A stretch of DNA of 64,000 nt from Butyrivibrio sp. YAB3001 (GCF_900112195.1 NZ_FOKR01000008.1:1-64000); one strand, 5' to 3'. Positions 42,601-51,493 are shown, counted from the first letter of the stretch. Notes: generated by a model from the letters alone, not told the origin. Numbers and translations: made by a program.

Positions 42601-42923
42601 CAATCTATGCTACCGGAAAAACGTATGAGATCATCACAGAAGCCGGAATCAAGGCGACAAGAATAATGAAGAATTACGAGGGTGGCCGTCCGGACGTTGA
42701 AGACGTTATAAAAAATGGAGAAGTTCAGCTTATAATCAACACTCCAATAGGGCGTGATGCTGAGCATGATGACGGATATCTCAGGCGCGCTGCCATTAAG
42801 GCACGTATTCCATATATTACAACTGTAGCTGCCGCAAAGGCCGCTGCAGAAGGCATTTCAGAGGTGAAAGAAAAGGGATGCAGTAATATAAGCTCACTTC
42901 AGGAGTATCATCAGCAGCTTTGA
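39672..42923 (+). CDS. carB: carbamoyl-phosphate synthase large subunit
   Basis: This 1083-aa protein is a full-length CarB: two ATP-grasp halves (IGSGPIVIGQACEFDYSG near the start and GGGPNRIGQGIEFDYCC near residue 560), the oligomerisation domain between them (about 400-545), and a C-terminal MGS-like allosteric domain (ATGKTYEIITEAGIKATRI). It makes carbamoyl phosphate from ammonia of glutamine, bicarbonate and two ATP, for arginine and pyrimidines. The small subunit gene carA is not adjacent, at least not in this window. GGAGGAG precedes the ATG. argH lies 16 kb downstream. Confidence 0.95.
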   Translation: MAQRTDIHKVLIIGSGPIVIGQACEFDYSGTQACKALRSLGYEIVLVNSNPATIMTDPEMADKTYIEPLNVERVSAVIEKERPDALLPNLGGQSGLNLCAELYKAGVLDKYGVKVIGVQVDAIERGEDRTEFKNTMDMLGIEMARSKACYSIEEALEEADELGYPVVLRPAYTMGGAGGGLVYNKEELKTVCARGLQASIIHQVLVEESILGWEELELEVVRDKDNNMITVCFIENVDPVGVHTGDSFCTAPMLTIDEELQKELQRQAYKIVEHIGVIGGTNVQFAHDPKTGRIIVIEINPRTSRSSALASKATGFPIALVSAKLATGLTLAELPDSKFGTLDKYVPNGDYVVVKFARWAFEKFKGVEDKLGTQMRAVGEVMSIGKNFKEAFQKAIRSLEKDRFGLGCIEKFEKMSVEDLLRNLKNASSERYFLMYEALKKGVTVEELFEITKVKHYFLNEIKELVDEEKDLLSKFEGKVPEGEALIKAKRDGFSDRYLAKLLKVSEDAIRKERQNAGMNEVWDGVHVYGTDGNAYYYSTYQDGASLENQMRVSETTDNKKIMILGGGPNRIGQGIEFDYCCVHAAMALKKLGFETIIVNCNPETVSTDYDTSDKLYFEPLTLEDVLQIYKNEKPLGVIAQFGGQTPLNLADKLKEEGVNILGTTPEVIDLAEDRDQFRMMMEKLEIPMAESGMASDVDTAKEIAGRIGYPVMVRPSFVLGGRGMEIVRNEESMEEYMRAAVGVTPDRPILIDRFLHNALECEADAISDGKQAFVPAVMEHIELAGIHSGDSACIIPSKHISEKHLKTIEEYTRKIAVEMNVVGLMNMQYAIEDDTVYVLEANPRASRTVPLVSKVCGISMVPIATDIITSELTGRKSPVENLINSKKNAEPAYYGVKEAVFPFNMFPEVDPVLGPEMRSTGEVLGLAKTSGEAFFKAEEATGLKLPLEGAVLISLNDEDKPSAACLAKSFADNGFTIYATGKTYEIITEAGIKATRIMKNYEGGRPDVEDVIKNGEVQLIINTPIGRDAEHDDGYLRRAAIKARIPYITTVAAAKAAAEGISEVKEKGCSNISSLQEYHQQL

Positions 42924-43031
42924 TCTTTGGTCACAATTCCATCCCAAAACATGGTATAATAATCATGATAACGAATAGAAAATAATGGACATTCGTTTAG
43001 TTATATCATTTTTTGGAAAGGTGGTGCAATA

Positions 43032-43208
43032 ATGAGCAGAGTTTCAGAGGTTTCAGCATTACAACAAAAAAGAATAAAAGAGATGACAGATCGCTTTAAA
43101 AAAGAGGATATATCAGATCAGCTGAAAACGCAGCTTATGATTCAGAATATGACTCAGACATTGAATGATATTTCACTCACCCTTGCAATGATTGCTGACA
43201 AAAAATAA
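43032..43208 (+). CDS. small helical protein, 58 aa
   Basis: ATG 43032 follows GAAAGGTGG by about six bases. The product (SRVSEVSALQQKRIKEMTD, then LKTQLMIQNMTQTLNDISL) is a short, charged helical protein that could dimerise as a coiled coil. It lies 108 bp downstream of carB, with a convergent terminator after it. No family is recognised. Confidence 0.6.
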   Translation: MSRVSEVSALQQKRIKEMTDRFKKEDISDQLKTQLMIQNMTQTLNDISLTLAMIADKK

Positions 43209-43218
43209 TGGAAAAAGA

Positions 43219-43267
43219 TAGGGACAATACTTTGCGATTGCATGAAATCGAAAGGATTGTCCCTTTT
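43219..43267. terminator. bidirectional terminator between the small gene and the HerA-like gene
   Basis: GGGACAAT (43221-43228) pairs with ATTGTCCC (43256-43263), with an inner CGATT/AATCG stem; both flanks suit termination in either direction. Confidence 0.75.
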
Positions 43268-43285
43268 CTATTTATGTTATTTTGA

Positions 43286-44863
43286 TCAGGATTTGAAGAA
43301 TGTGGAAAGAATGCCTCTTCCAAGGCTTGCACCCAGGTTTCCACCCAGAGTTTTTCCAAATTTACCCAATTTGCCGCCCACAGTTTTTCCTACTTCGCGT
43401 CCGACTGTGCCGGCAACTGAGTTACCTACAGCTTTCATTGCCTGCTTTTTTCTGCGTTCAGCGGCAGCATCTTCCTTAGCCTTTGCTTTGGCAGCTGCGG
43501 CTTCTTCTTTTTCTTTTGCTTTCGCTTTTTCTGCTTCTTCCTTGAGCCTTTCAGCTTCCTTGGCATCAGCAATGCCTTTTCTTTGCAGGAATTCGTAGGC
43601 GGAATCAGGGTCTACAGGCTCAAAGTATTTAGTGTAATAAACATTTCCTTTAATCTCTTTTTCACGAGTGGTTTCATCTATGCTTCCCATAAAACTCTGA
43701 GGGGGAAGAATCTTGACTTTCTGACTTATGCCGGGAGTACCATCTTCCTGTAAAAATGAACATACAGCCTCGCCTGTTCCGAGCTGCTGAATAACATCAG
43801 CTGTTTTAAAGTCAGGATTTTCTCTAAATGAATCAGCTGCGGCTTTGACCGCCTTCATATCGGAAGGAGTATAAGCGTGAAGCGCATGCTGAATTTTATT
43901 TCCAAGTTGAGCAAGTACACCATCCGGGATGTCTCTTGGATTCTGAGTAACAAAGTATATGCCAACACCTTTTGAACGGATGAGTTTTACCACCTGTTCA
44001 ATCTTATCCATGAGAAGCTTGGGAGCATCGTCAAAGAGCAGATGAGCTTCGTCAAAGAAAAAGACCATCTTAGGCTTATCAAGGTCGCCGACCTCCGGAA
44101 GTGTTTCAAATAATTCAGACATTAGCCAGAGAAGGAAAGTTGCGTATAGCTTTCCGTTATTTATAAGACTTGTGCTGTCTAAAATATTGATCATGCCCCG
44201 TCCGCCTTCACCTACAGTGAAGAAGTCCTTTATATCAAGTGCCGGTTCAAAAAAGAATTTATCACCGCCTTCTATTTCGAGAGCAACAATGGCACGAACA
44301 ATTGCAGCTATGGAGACTTTACTGATATTTCCATAGTCTGCTGCGAAATCTTTAGTGTTTTCGGAAATATAATTGAGCATTGCCTTTAAATCTTTTGTGT
44401 CTATCAGCAAAAGTTCGTTGTCATCGGCAATTTTGAATGTTATAGAAAGAATGTTGCTCTGAAGTTCATTGAGCCCTAAAATTCTTGACAGGAGAAGCGG
44501 CCCCATCTCAGAGACGGTTGTTCTAAGAGGAATACCGTTTTTGCCCATAACATCCCAAAATGTGGATGGATATTTTTTATAATCAAAACCGGCTTCTTCA
44601 AGACCAAATTTTTTAATTCGCTTTTGCATGTCTTCTGAATCGACGCCTTCTTTTACCATGCCTGATAAGTCGCCCTTGACATCTGCAAGAAAGACAGGGA
44701 CTCCCATATCGCTGAATGATTCAGCAAGAACCTTTAATGATATTGTTTTTCCGGTGCCGGTAGCGCCGGCAATAAGCCCATGACGATTAGCCATTTTGGG
44801 CAAAAGAAAAACATTTTCATCCTTATCATTGTTTGCCACCCAGATCTTACCTTCTTTATACAT
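43286..44863 (-). CDS. HerA-like ATPase (DUF853)
   Basis: The product has Walker A AGATGTGKT near residues 32-40 and Walker B MVFFFDEAHLLFDD near the middle, with the DUF853 layout of HerA-type DNA translocases. The last 100 residues are a long Ala/Lys/Glu-rich helix followed by a Gly-rich end (TVGGKLGKFGKTLGGNLG). The family is widespread and its role is not firmly known; DNA transport or repair is usually assumed. The start at 44863 (MYKEGK) is preferred over 44875 because a GGAG lies at the right distance upstream on the minus strand. Confidence 0.85.
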   Translation of the reverse strand: MYKEGKIWVANNDKDENVFLLPKMANRHGLIAGATGTGKTISLKVLAESFSDMGVPVFLADVKGDLSGMVKEGVDSEDMQKRIKKFGLEEAGFDYKKYPSTFWDVMGKNGIPLRTTVSEMGPLLLSRILGLNELQSNILSITFKIADDNELLLIDTKDLKAMLNYISENTKDFAADYGNISKVSIAAIVRAIVALEIEGGDKFFFEPALDIKDFFTVGEGGRGMINILDSTSLINNGKLYATFLLWLMSELFETLPEVGDLDKPKMVFFFDEAHLLFDDAPKLLMDKIEQVVKLIRSKGVGIYFVTQNPRDIPDGVLAQLGNKIQHALHAYTPSDMKAVKAAADSFRENPDFKTADVIQQLGTGEAVCSFLQEDGTPGISQKVKILPPQSFMGSIDETTREKEIKGNVYYTKYFEPVDPDSAYEFLQRKGIADAKEAERLKEEAEKAKAKEKEEAAAAKAKAKEDAAAERRKKQAMKAVGNSVAGTVGREVGKTVGGKLGKFGKTLGGNLGASLGRGILSTFFKS

Positions 44864-45218
44864 ACCATTCTCCATTCTGAAAAAACTGTGATAATATTGA
44901 AAAAAGCATCTACACTAGAGATAATTATACCAAAAATAGCGAAAAATTTTCATATTATCAGACTATCAGAGAAGGAAAATATATATTAAAATGGAGTATA
45001 ATAAAAAAACCACCTTACTAAGAAGGTGGTGTGTTTTGGGAGGAGGGGTTGTCTAGTGGGGAACCAGACAACCCGTGTATGAAAAAAAGTATTGTTGGGG
45101 GTTCAGAAGTTATTTCCTTCTGATATGTATATAATACATGGTAACTGTTTCCAAATTGTGACTGAACTATAAAAGAAATATGACTTATTCTAAAAAAAGA
45201 GTGGGAGAAGTAGAAAAA
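44864..45218. other. divergent intergenic region
   Basis: It lies between the minus-strand HerA-like gene and a plus-strand membrane protein gene. A hairpin (ACCACCTT/AAGGTGGT, 45009-45030) has an A-run on its left, which acts as a T-run for minus-strand transcripts. A second inverted stretch (TTGTCTAG...CAGACAA) lies at about 45048-45071. No gene is seen. Confidence 0.45.
45002..45030 (-). terminator. hairpin with T-run on the minus strand
   Basis: An 8-bp stem (45009-45016 with 45023-45030) and a 6-nt loop; on the minus strand it is followed by seven T residues. It would stop antisense transcripts before the HerA-like gene. Confidence 0.6.
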
Positions 45219-45656
45219 ATGTCAAAAAATAATCGTAAAAAAGTATGTACAAAACCTGCAAGGCCAGTAAACAAGAGCTGTTTTGAGAAAGTTATGATCA
45301 CACTTATTATTGCCGGAGTGGTTATTTTGATGTTCATAAATTATGCTTTGCCGGTAATAAAAAATTCAGCGAAAAAAGTTGCAGCTGAAAAAACTGTGGA
45401 TATGATCACAAAAAATGCAGAGAAAATAGCAGTGGAAAATCCGCAGGTTGCTGAGGTTCTGGAGTCTTTGACGGAAGAAGACAAGCAGGTGGTTAGCGAG
45501 ATAATTGAGAATCATATGGACTCCGAAACTGTTGGAGAAGTCATGGGGTATGTTACGAATGGAGATAAGGAATCGCTTGTAAAGTATGCCGCAGACAATC
45601 TTACAGCAGAAGAAATTTCAGAACTTATGAAACTTTATGGGAAATATGGAGAATAA
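45219..45656 (+). CDS. single-pass membrane protein, 145 aa
   Basis: ATG 45219 (GGGAGAAG upstream) is preferred to the upstream ATG 45180. The product has a basic N-terminus, one membrane helix (MITLIIAGVVILMFINYAL) and a helical, acidic outside or inside part of about 100 residues (KTVDMITKNAEKIAVENPQ, LTAEEISELMKLYGKYGE). No enzymatic motif is seen. It stands alone. Confidence 0.6.
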   Translation: MSKNNRKKVCTKPARPVNKSCFEKVMITLIIAGVVILMFINYALPVIKNSAKKVAAEKTVDMITKNAEKIAVENPQVAEVLESLTEEDKQVVSEIIENHMDSETVGEVMGYVTNGDKESLVKYAADNLTAEEISELMKLYGKYGE

Positions 45657-46045
45657 TGAGTACTGAATGGTAATAAAACGGGGGAACAAGTTCGATATAT
45701 ATACTGGTAGTTGTCATCTGGTACTTTACCATGGTAGAGAATTACCACAATGAATAATTATAAATTTTTTAAAATTATTCCTATAACGCAAAAACACCCA
45801 CGGGGGGACGTGAGTGCCTGCGATTTTCTTATGAGGGGGAGATAGTGATTAGGCTCTCTTAGGAATTCGAGCCAAGTTACATCACTAACTTGATTAATAC
45901 TATAAACCCTAAATGTGTTCAAAAAGTGAACAATCCTAAGAAAAATGTGAAAAAAATATGTATATTTATTTATTTCAAACGTTTACTGGTATAAAAAATG
46001 GATAAGTATATATTCAATTATTTCACAAGGGCTTAAGGAGCATGC
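45657..46045. other. intergenic region with small hairpins
   Basis: No gene is seen. Hairpin-forming stretches occur near 45727-45751 (CTGGTACTTTACCATGG region) and 45790-45811 (CACCCACG/CGTGAGTG). The rest is AT-rich, with AAGGAG just before the next start codon. Confidence 0.4.
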
Positions 46046-46948
46046 ATGCACAAATATTTAGTATATGGATTGGTTGTTCAGTCGCAGCAGGAAATCCCTC
46101 AGTTGGTCAGAACTGATTCAGGCAATATAGACGTTAATATCTTTGAGGAAGATGTAACAGAAGAAGTTAACAGACTCATAGAAGATAATGGTTCTTTACA
46201 CAGAGAATATTATATTACAAAGAAGTTCACCGCATTTTCTTGTGAATATGGTTTCTTTCTGATACAAAATGGAAATGAAATCAAATATAAGAGAAGTGAA
46301 GACCACTCATTTATGGAAACTGTGACTTTTATTCTTGGTTATTGCTTTTCGATTATTCTATTTCAGCGAAATATTATGGCGATTCATTGCAGTGTTGTTT
46401 CTAATGATAAGGGAGCAATTCTTATTTCGGGAAATTCCGGGGCAGGCAAGTCGACTGTGACCAGAAATTTTTTGGAAAAGGGATATAGATTTATGGCAGA
46501 TGATGTTGCTGCTGTTACGATAGCGAATAATAAGCCATTAGTTTATCATACATTTCCTTATCAAAAGTTGTGTTTTAATGAAATCGAAAAAAGAAATATA
46601 AATGTATCGGAAATTATTAATATTAATGAAGAAAGAGATAAATATCTTGTACCGGTAAAACATGATTTTGAAAAGCATCCGCAGTTTATCCGTTTTTTGG
46701 TTGTTATAACGACCGGAGATGTAAAAGATATAGTCATGGAGAAACTGACAGGCTTTGAGCATTTTGTCCTGTTGAGAAGTAATCTTTTTATCCATCCTCT
46801 AAAAGGGGGATGGGAGAATGAGAAAGAGTTCACCAGAATGTGTTTACTGGTTTCTTCGTTACTTCCGGTATACCTTATCATCCGACCAAGAGAACGGGAT
46901 ACAATAGAAGAAGTGACTGGCATGATTGAGAAATTATGTATGATGTAA
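46046..46948 (+). CDS. HprK-like serine kinase of the RiPP-associated type
   Basis: The 300-aa product has Walker A SGNSGAGKST at about 128-137, and MADDVAAV at about 150-157, equivalent to the HprK capsule motif. The N-terminal 100 residues are not those of HprK but match the accessory domain of kinases found with lasso peptide and PqqD-type peptide clusters. There such kinases phosphorylate a C-terminal Ser of the peptide. AAGGAG lies five bases before the ATG. Convergent to it, 195 bp downstream, is a 50-aa peptide gene (47144-47296) with a precursor-like leader. No B-type protease, cyclase or transporter is nearby. Confidence 0.7.
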   Translation: MHKYLVYGLVVQSQQEIPQLVRTDSGNIDVNIFEEDVTEEVNRLIEDNGSLHREYYITKKFTAFSCEYGFFLIQNGNEIKYKRSEDHSFMETVTFILGYCFSIILFQRNIMAIHCSVVSNDKGAILISGNSGAGKSTVTRNFLEKGYRFMADDVAAVTIANNKPLVYHTFPYQKLCFNEIEKRNINVSEIININEERDKYLVPVKHDFEKHPQFIRFLVVITTGDVKDIVMEKLTGFEHFVLLRSNLFIHPLKGGWENEKEFTRMCLLVSSLLPVYLIIRPRERDTIEEVTGMIEKLCMM

Positions 46949-47038
46949 CCGCTTGATAAATCAGTTGCTTTAGAAACATGTTACGTAATTTACTGTATTA
47001 TTTTTTTACCAATAGAATAATAGGAGTTTGCATAAAAA

Positions 47039-47087
47039 TAGGAATTACCCTTTTTGAATTATAACAAATCAAAAAGAATAATTCCTA
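47039..47087. terminator. bidirectional terminator between kinase and peptide genes
   Basis: TAGGAATTA (47039-47047) pairs with TAATTCCTA (47079-47087) and CTTTTTGA (47050-47057) with TCAAAAAG (47069-47076), forming a 17-bp stem with a small internal loop between convergent genes. Confidence 0.75.
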
Positions 47088-47143
47088 CTATGCAATTCAT
47101 TAATTATAATATAAAAATAGTTCAACTGATCACGAAAGCTTAA

Positions 47144-47296
47144 TCATATACCATCATTTTGACCGGATAAAGGAATTACCTGATCATCTGCAGGAGGTAC
47201 AAGAGTACCAAGATTTAATGCGAGTCTGCTTCGAATCATGTCCTCTGTCTCTTTTACATCAACAAGGATAAACTCTGGTTCTGTCCATTTTTTCAT
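47144..47296 (-). CDS. RiPP-precursor-like peptide, 50 aa
   Basis: On the minus strand ATG 47296 follows AGAGGGGG by seven bases. The product begins MKKWTEPEFILVDVKETED, which has the K-K-x-W-x-x-P-x-x-x-x-x-D-V-x-x-T pattern of leader peptides bound by RRE/PqqD-type domains in lasso and related clusters. The following part is a Gly/Pro-containing, neutral stretch (RSRLALNLGTLVPPADDQ, then VIPLSGQNDGI) with one Ser seven residues from the end, a candidate for the adjacent HprK-like kinase. No maturation enzymes are nearby, so this could be a remnant, a trans-acting peptide or a new type of kinase substrate. Confidence 0.65.
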   Translation of the reverse strand: MKKWTEPEFILVDVKETEDMIRSRLALNLGTLVPPADDQVIPLSGQNDGI

Positions 47297-47524
47297 TATG
47301 GCGCCCCCTCTCTTGTAAGGTTAATGAATCTATAATTAATGATACATATGTTTAGCAGGATAGTAAACAAATCTTACAAAAATGATACATTTTTAAACAA
47401 ATTTAACATTTGGTTTAGATAAAAATCATAATTGACCGCTATTTTAATAAATCGTATAATACCATTTGGCAAAAAAGAATCCCTATTATTTTTTTGTTTG
47501 ATGGATTTTTTTATGGAGGAAATT

Positions 47525-49168
47525 ATGGAAAACGAAAAATTGAAACCGATGTTGTTTACGGTGCTGAAAGGGTACAACGGAAAGCAATTTGCACAGGATC
47601 TTGTTTCCGGAATTATTGTAGCTATTATAGCACTGCCATTATCAATTGCTCTTGCGCTTGCTTCAGGCGTTGGTCCTGAAGAGGGATTATACACTGCGAT
47701 TGTTGCTGGATTTATTATTTCATTCCTTGGCGGAAGCAGAGTACAGATTGCCGGACCAACGGCGGCTTTTGCTACAATAGTTGCAGGAATTGTGGCTACC
47801 AAGGGTATGAGCGGACTTGCTCTTGCAACTATTTTTGCCGGAGTTCTTCTTATATTAATGGGAGTTTTTAAACTCGGATCTCTTATTAAATTTATTCCCT
47901 ATACAATTACTACCGGATTTACAGCGGGTATTGCGGTGACAATTGCAATTGGACAGATCAAGGACTTTCTTGGACTTGTTTATCCTGCGGGAACATCTAC
48001 AGTAGAAACTACTGAAAAGGTATCCGCTATAATAAAGAATATTGGAACCTTTAATTATCAGGCACTTATCGTTGGCCTTATCTGCCTTGTCATTCAGATT
48101 TTCTGGCCGAAGGTAAGCAAGAAAATCCCGGGTTCTCTTATTGCAGTTATCGTTGGTATCTTGATGGTAAAATTGCTTGGCCTTAATGTAAATACTATTG
48201 GCGATCTGTATGAGATTAAGGGACAGCTTCCTACACTTACATTGCCTTCATTTGATTTTAACACTCTTAGATCTGTGGCTGGCGACGGATTTACAATCGC
48301 TATTCTTGCAGCTATTGAATCATTGCTTTCATGCGTTGTTGCTGACAGTATGATCGACAGCAAGCACAGATCAAATATGGAACTTGTTGCGCAGGGAGTT
48401 GGTAATATTGGCTCAGCTCTTTTTGGTGGTATCCCTGCAACCGGAGCAATTGCCCGTACGGCAGCGAATATCAAGAATGGCGGTAGAACACCTATTGCAG
48501 GTATGATCCACTCAATCTGTCTGGTTCTTGTGCTTGTAATCCTTATGCCTTATGCTGCGCTTATTCCAATGCCAACTATAGCAGCGATTCTTTTCATGGT
48601 TGCTTACAATATGTGCCAGTATAAAACATTCATACATTTATTAAAAACAGCTCCTAAGAGTGATGTTTTTGTTCTTGTTATAACATTTGTTCTTACAGTT
48701 GTATTCGACCTTGTAGTTGCTATTGAAATCGGAATGCTTGCAGCATGCGTTCTTTTCATGAAGAGAATGAGCGAAGAATCAAGGGTTCGCGGCTGGAAAT
48801 ACTATGATCCTGAAGATGACCCGGATGGTCCTGGACTTAAAGATATTCCTAAGCACGTTCGTGTTTATGAGATAAGTGGTCCGATGTTCTTTGGTGATGC
48901 CGAGCAGATTGCAGAGATCAGCTTTAAAGATTTCACAAGAGCACTGGTTATTCGTATGCGTGGTGTTCCTGCCATCGATGCTACAGCGATGCATTCTCTG
49001 GAACAGCTCTATGATAAATGTAAAAAGAATAACGTTCAGCTTGTCTTTTCACATGTTAATGAACAGCCTATGAATACCATGGAAAAAGATGGCTTTGTAG
49101 ATCTTGTTGGAAGAGATAACTTCCAGCCTCATATCGATGACGCGTTAAAGAGAGCTGCTCAAATATAA
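47525..49168 (+). CDS. SulP family anion permease
   Basis: Counted from ATG 47525 (GGAGGA upstream), the 547-aa product has the SulP start (FAQDLVSGIIVAIIALPLS, then GLYTAIVAGFIISFLGGS), multiple membrane segments to about residue 425, and a C-terminal STAS domain (VRVYEISGPMFFGDAEQI ... IDATAMHSLEQL). Members carry sulfate, bicarbonate or other anions. Substrate is unknown. A terminator follows directly. Confidence 0.92.
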   Translation: MENEKLKPMLFTVLKGYNGKQFAQDLVSGIIVAIIALPLSIALALASGVGPEEGLYTAIVAGFIISFLGGSRVQIAGPTAAFATIVAGIVATKGMSGLALATIFAGVLLILMGVFKLGSLIKFIPYTITTGFTAGIAVTIAIGQIKDFLGLVYPAGTSTVETTEKVSAIIKNIGTFNYQALIVGLICLVIQIFWPKVSKKIPGSLIAVIVGILMVKLLGLNVNTIGDLYEIKGQLPTLTLPSFDFNTLRSVAGDGFTIAILAAIESLLSCVVADSMIDSKHRSNMELVAQGVGNIGSALFGGIPATGAIARTAANIKNGGRTPIAGMIHSICLVLVLVILMPYAALIPMPTIAAILFMVAYNMCQYKTFIHLLKTAPKSDVFVLVITFVLTVVFDLVVAIEIGMLAACVLFMKRMSEESRVRGWKYYDPEDDPDGPGLKDIPKHVRVYEISGPMFFGDAEQIAEISFKDFTRALVIRMRGVPAIDATAMHSLEQLYDKCKKNNVQLVFSHVNEQPMNTMEKDGFVDLVGRDNFQPHIDDALKRAAQI

Positions 49169-49178
49169 TATAGACTTA

Positions 49179-49218
49179 AAACAACCGGCTATTTTATAAT
49201 AATAGCTGGTTGTTTTTT
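49179..49218 (+). terminator. terminator after the SulP gene
   Basis: A 14-bp stem (49179-49193 with 49201-49214, one G-U pair) is followed by T residues. Confidence 0.85.
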
Positions 49219-49293
49219 ATTGAAATACCTATTCAATAAAAGTGCTAGAGTTCCGTTATTGACATTCTTTCTTATTGAAATATCAATTCAATA
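49218..49293. repeat. two TATTGAA...TTCAATA palindromes before the GH36 gene
   Basis: TATTGAAATACCTATTCAATA (49218-49238, one base over by spacing) and a second TATTGAA/TTCAATA palindrome (49273-49293) lie 55 bp apart, each followed by AAAGTGC. A related palindrome lies at 58780-58804 with the same downstream box (CTCCGTTAT). They look like operators of a regulator or a small dispersed repeat. Confidence 0.55.
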
Positions 49294-49355
49294 AAAGTGC
49301 GAGAATATCTTGAGGGACTTTCTTTATTATTAAATGATTAAATGGGGTGAAATGT

Positions 49356-51269
49356 ATGGTTATAAGTAGTGGTGAAATTAAGATAATTGGTGATGATTAC
49401 GCGGGGAATTATTCATGCGGTCTCTCTATGCTTGGGAGTGGCACTGCAGAGAGAATGCATGAGACAAGGGAAGACATTTTTGGTGGAAGCACAAATGCTG
49501 AAAATGGGACTGTTTCTAGAGGGATTATTGTAAAAAACGAATCAGAGGATGGACTGTTGCTTCTTTCTGAGAACGTAGAGAGTGACCAATCTGAAGCAAC
49601 TGAAGTTGTAACATCTTTTATCAATAATACGGAAAAAGAAGTTACTCTTGAATATATGACATCATTTAAGCTTAAGGATATTCCGGCAGATAAGATATAC
49701 AGATTAGAGTCTTTTTGGAGTGCTGAGGGCAGAGTTAAATTTGATGAACTCGTTGATCTAAATATGGAGCACTCCTGGAGCAACCATGGTTACAGAGTAG
49801 AAAAGTTTGGAAATGTGGGAACAATGCCGGTAAGAAAGTATTTTCCTTTCCTTGCCCTTGAAGATACCAAGACAGGAAAGTTCATCGGCATAGAGATGTA
49901 TGCTCCATGTTCCTGGCAGATTGAGATTCTGGTAAAGACCGGAGATGTGGTAACTGTTGCAGGCGGAATAGCGGACAGAGATTTTGGACAGTGGACTAAG
50001 AAAGTTGCAGCAGGTGAGTCTTTTACTGCACCAAGGGCGCTGATAGCAGAAGGTACTTCTCTTGAAGATGTATGCGATAAACTTGTCAGAGCGCAGAAGC
50101 CTCATATTAGTCCCGTCGATGATCATATGGGGATTGTTTTTAATGAGTATTGCACAACCTGGGGAGAGCCTACGATTGAAAATCTCAAGAAAATAGCAGA
50201 TAAGCTTGAAGGTAAAGGAATTCAATACCTTGTTATGGACTCTGGCTGGTACGCTGATGATAATGGACAATGGTGGGAAAACAGAGGCGATTGGAGCATC
50301 AATAAGAAGAGATTTCCAAATGGACTTAAGGAACTTGCTGATTATGTGAGATCCAAAGGAATGATTCCTGGAATCTGGTTCGAGCCGGAAGTTGTATCGC
50401 CCCTTGCACCTGCCTATGCAGAGACTGATCATGTGGTAAAAAAAGATGGTTTTCCGTTGTCTGTTGCTTCAACCAGATTTTGGGATATGGAAGATAAATG
50501 GGTCAAGGAATATCTAAAGAAAAATGTCATTGATAATCTTAAAGAGAACGGCTTTGGATATATCAAGGTTGATTATAATGACACCATGGGAATCGGCTGT
50601 GATGGGCCTGATTCTATGGGAGAAAATCTTAGAAATAAGGTACAGGGAAGCCTTGATTTCTTTGAACGCATGGTAAAAGAGATTCCGGAACTTGTTATTG
50701 AGAACTGTTCAAGCGGAGGACACAGACTTGAGCCTGCTTTCATGGAAAAAGCGTCCATGGCAAGCTTTTCTGATGCTCACGAAACACTTTCTCTTCCTAT
50801 AATAGCTGCAAATGTTCAGAGAGTTATAAGACCTGAACAGAGCCAAATATGGGCTGTTATGAGAAAAGAAGATTCGGATGAGAGAATTTTTTATTCTATG
50901 TGCGCGACATTCCTTGGAAGAATGGGGCTTAGCGGCGATATTTATGATATGAATGATCATCAGTGGCAGCTGATTGATGAGGCTATCAGCTATTATAAAG
51001 AGATTGCTGACATTATCAAAAACGGAAAGACTATTGTTATTAAGGCAGAAACCAAGAGCTACAATAAGCCGACAGGTGGGCAGCTTGTGATAAGAAGTTA
51101 TGAAAGTAGAAGCCTTCTTATTTATCATAGATTTGAAGCTTCTGTATCTATGGAGGAATTTGCTGAGAATAATAGAATCAAGATTCCTGAAGGAAAGATA
51201 ATCTCTAAATATGGTGATGCGCACTGTGACTTCTCAGCGCAGGCAATTGTGGTAGATGAAAATGCTTGA
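49356..51269 (+). CDS. alpha-galactosidase-like glycoside hydrolase, GH36
   Basis: ATG 49356 (GGGGTG upstream) is preferred over an upstream GTG. The 637-aa product has the beta-rich N-terminal domain (about 1-250), then the GH36 barrel: nucleophile Asp in YIKVDYND at about 406 and acid/base Asp in FSDAHET at about 473; WYADDNGQWWENRGDW is also typical. The family removes terminal alpha-galactose from oligosaccharides such as raffinose or from plant galactans. No signal peptide, so it is cytoplasmic; the ABC importer 2 kb downstream could supply substrate, but that is inference. Confidence 0.88.
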   Translation: MVISSGEIKIIGDDYAGNYSCGLSMLGSGTAERMHETREDIFGGSTNAENGTVSRGIIVKNESEDGLLLLSENVESDQSEATEVVTSFINNTEKEVTLEYMTSFKLKDIPADKIYRLESFWSAEGRVKFDELVDLNMEHSWSNHGYRVEKFGNVGTMPVRKYFPFLALEDTKTGKFIGIEMYAPCSWQIEILVKTGDVVTVAGGIADRDFGQWTKKVAAGESFTAPRALIAEGTSLEDVCDKLVRAQKPHISPVDDHMGIVFNEYCTTWGEPTIENLKKIADKLEGKGIQYLVMDSGWYADDNGQWWENRGDWSINKKRFPNGLKELADYVRSKGMIPGIWFEPEVVSPLAPAYAETDHVVKKDGFPLSVASTRFWDMEDKWVKEYLKKNVIDNLKENGFGYIKVDYNDTMGIGCDGPDSMGENLRNKVQGSLDFFERMVKEIPELVIENCSSGGHRLEPAFMEKASMASFSDAHETLSLPIIAANVQRVIRPEQSQIWAVMRKEDSDERIFYSMCATFLGRMGLSGDIYDMNDHQWQLIDEAISYYKEIADIIKNGKTIVIKAETKSYNKPTGGQLVIRSYESRSLLIYHRFEASVSMEEFAENNRIKIPEGKIISKYGDAHCDFSAQAIVVDENA

Positions 51270-51305
51270 TGGATTTTCCTGCTTTACGGAAGACTAATTT
51301 AGTAA

Positions 51306-51345
51306 TTGGACATGCTCTTTGATGTTGTTGTATAAAATTAGCATG
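51306..51345 (+). promoter_or_regulatory. possible promoter before the PIN-PhoH gene
   Basis: TGGACA (51307-51312), an 18-base spacer and TATAAA form a possible promoter. A short frame follows (51343-51414, 23 codons) that resembles a protein end, with no ribosome-binding site. Confidence 0.35.
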
Positions 51346-51493
51346 GTTGAGGGACTACTGGACAAGATTGATCGATTGAGTGATTATATGACTGATAAAA
51401 AACTGAGGGCTTAACCATGAAATAATAATCCACAAACCACTACATATGGTATAATGATATTACAAATTATACAAATAGCGGGGAGGCCTGTGC

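Noticed and set aside
43242..43598. Plus-strand Pro/Ala-rich frame opposite the HerA-like gene
   Set aside because: Its repetitive composition mirrors the Ala/Lys/Glu-rich and Gly-rich end of the HerA-like protein on the other strand.
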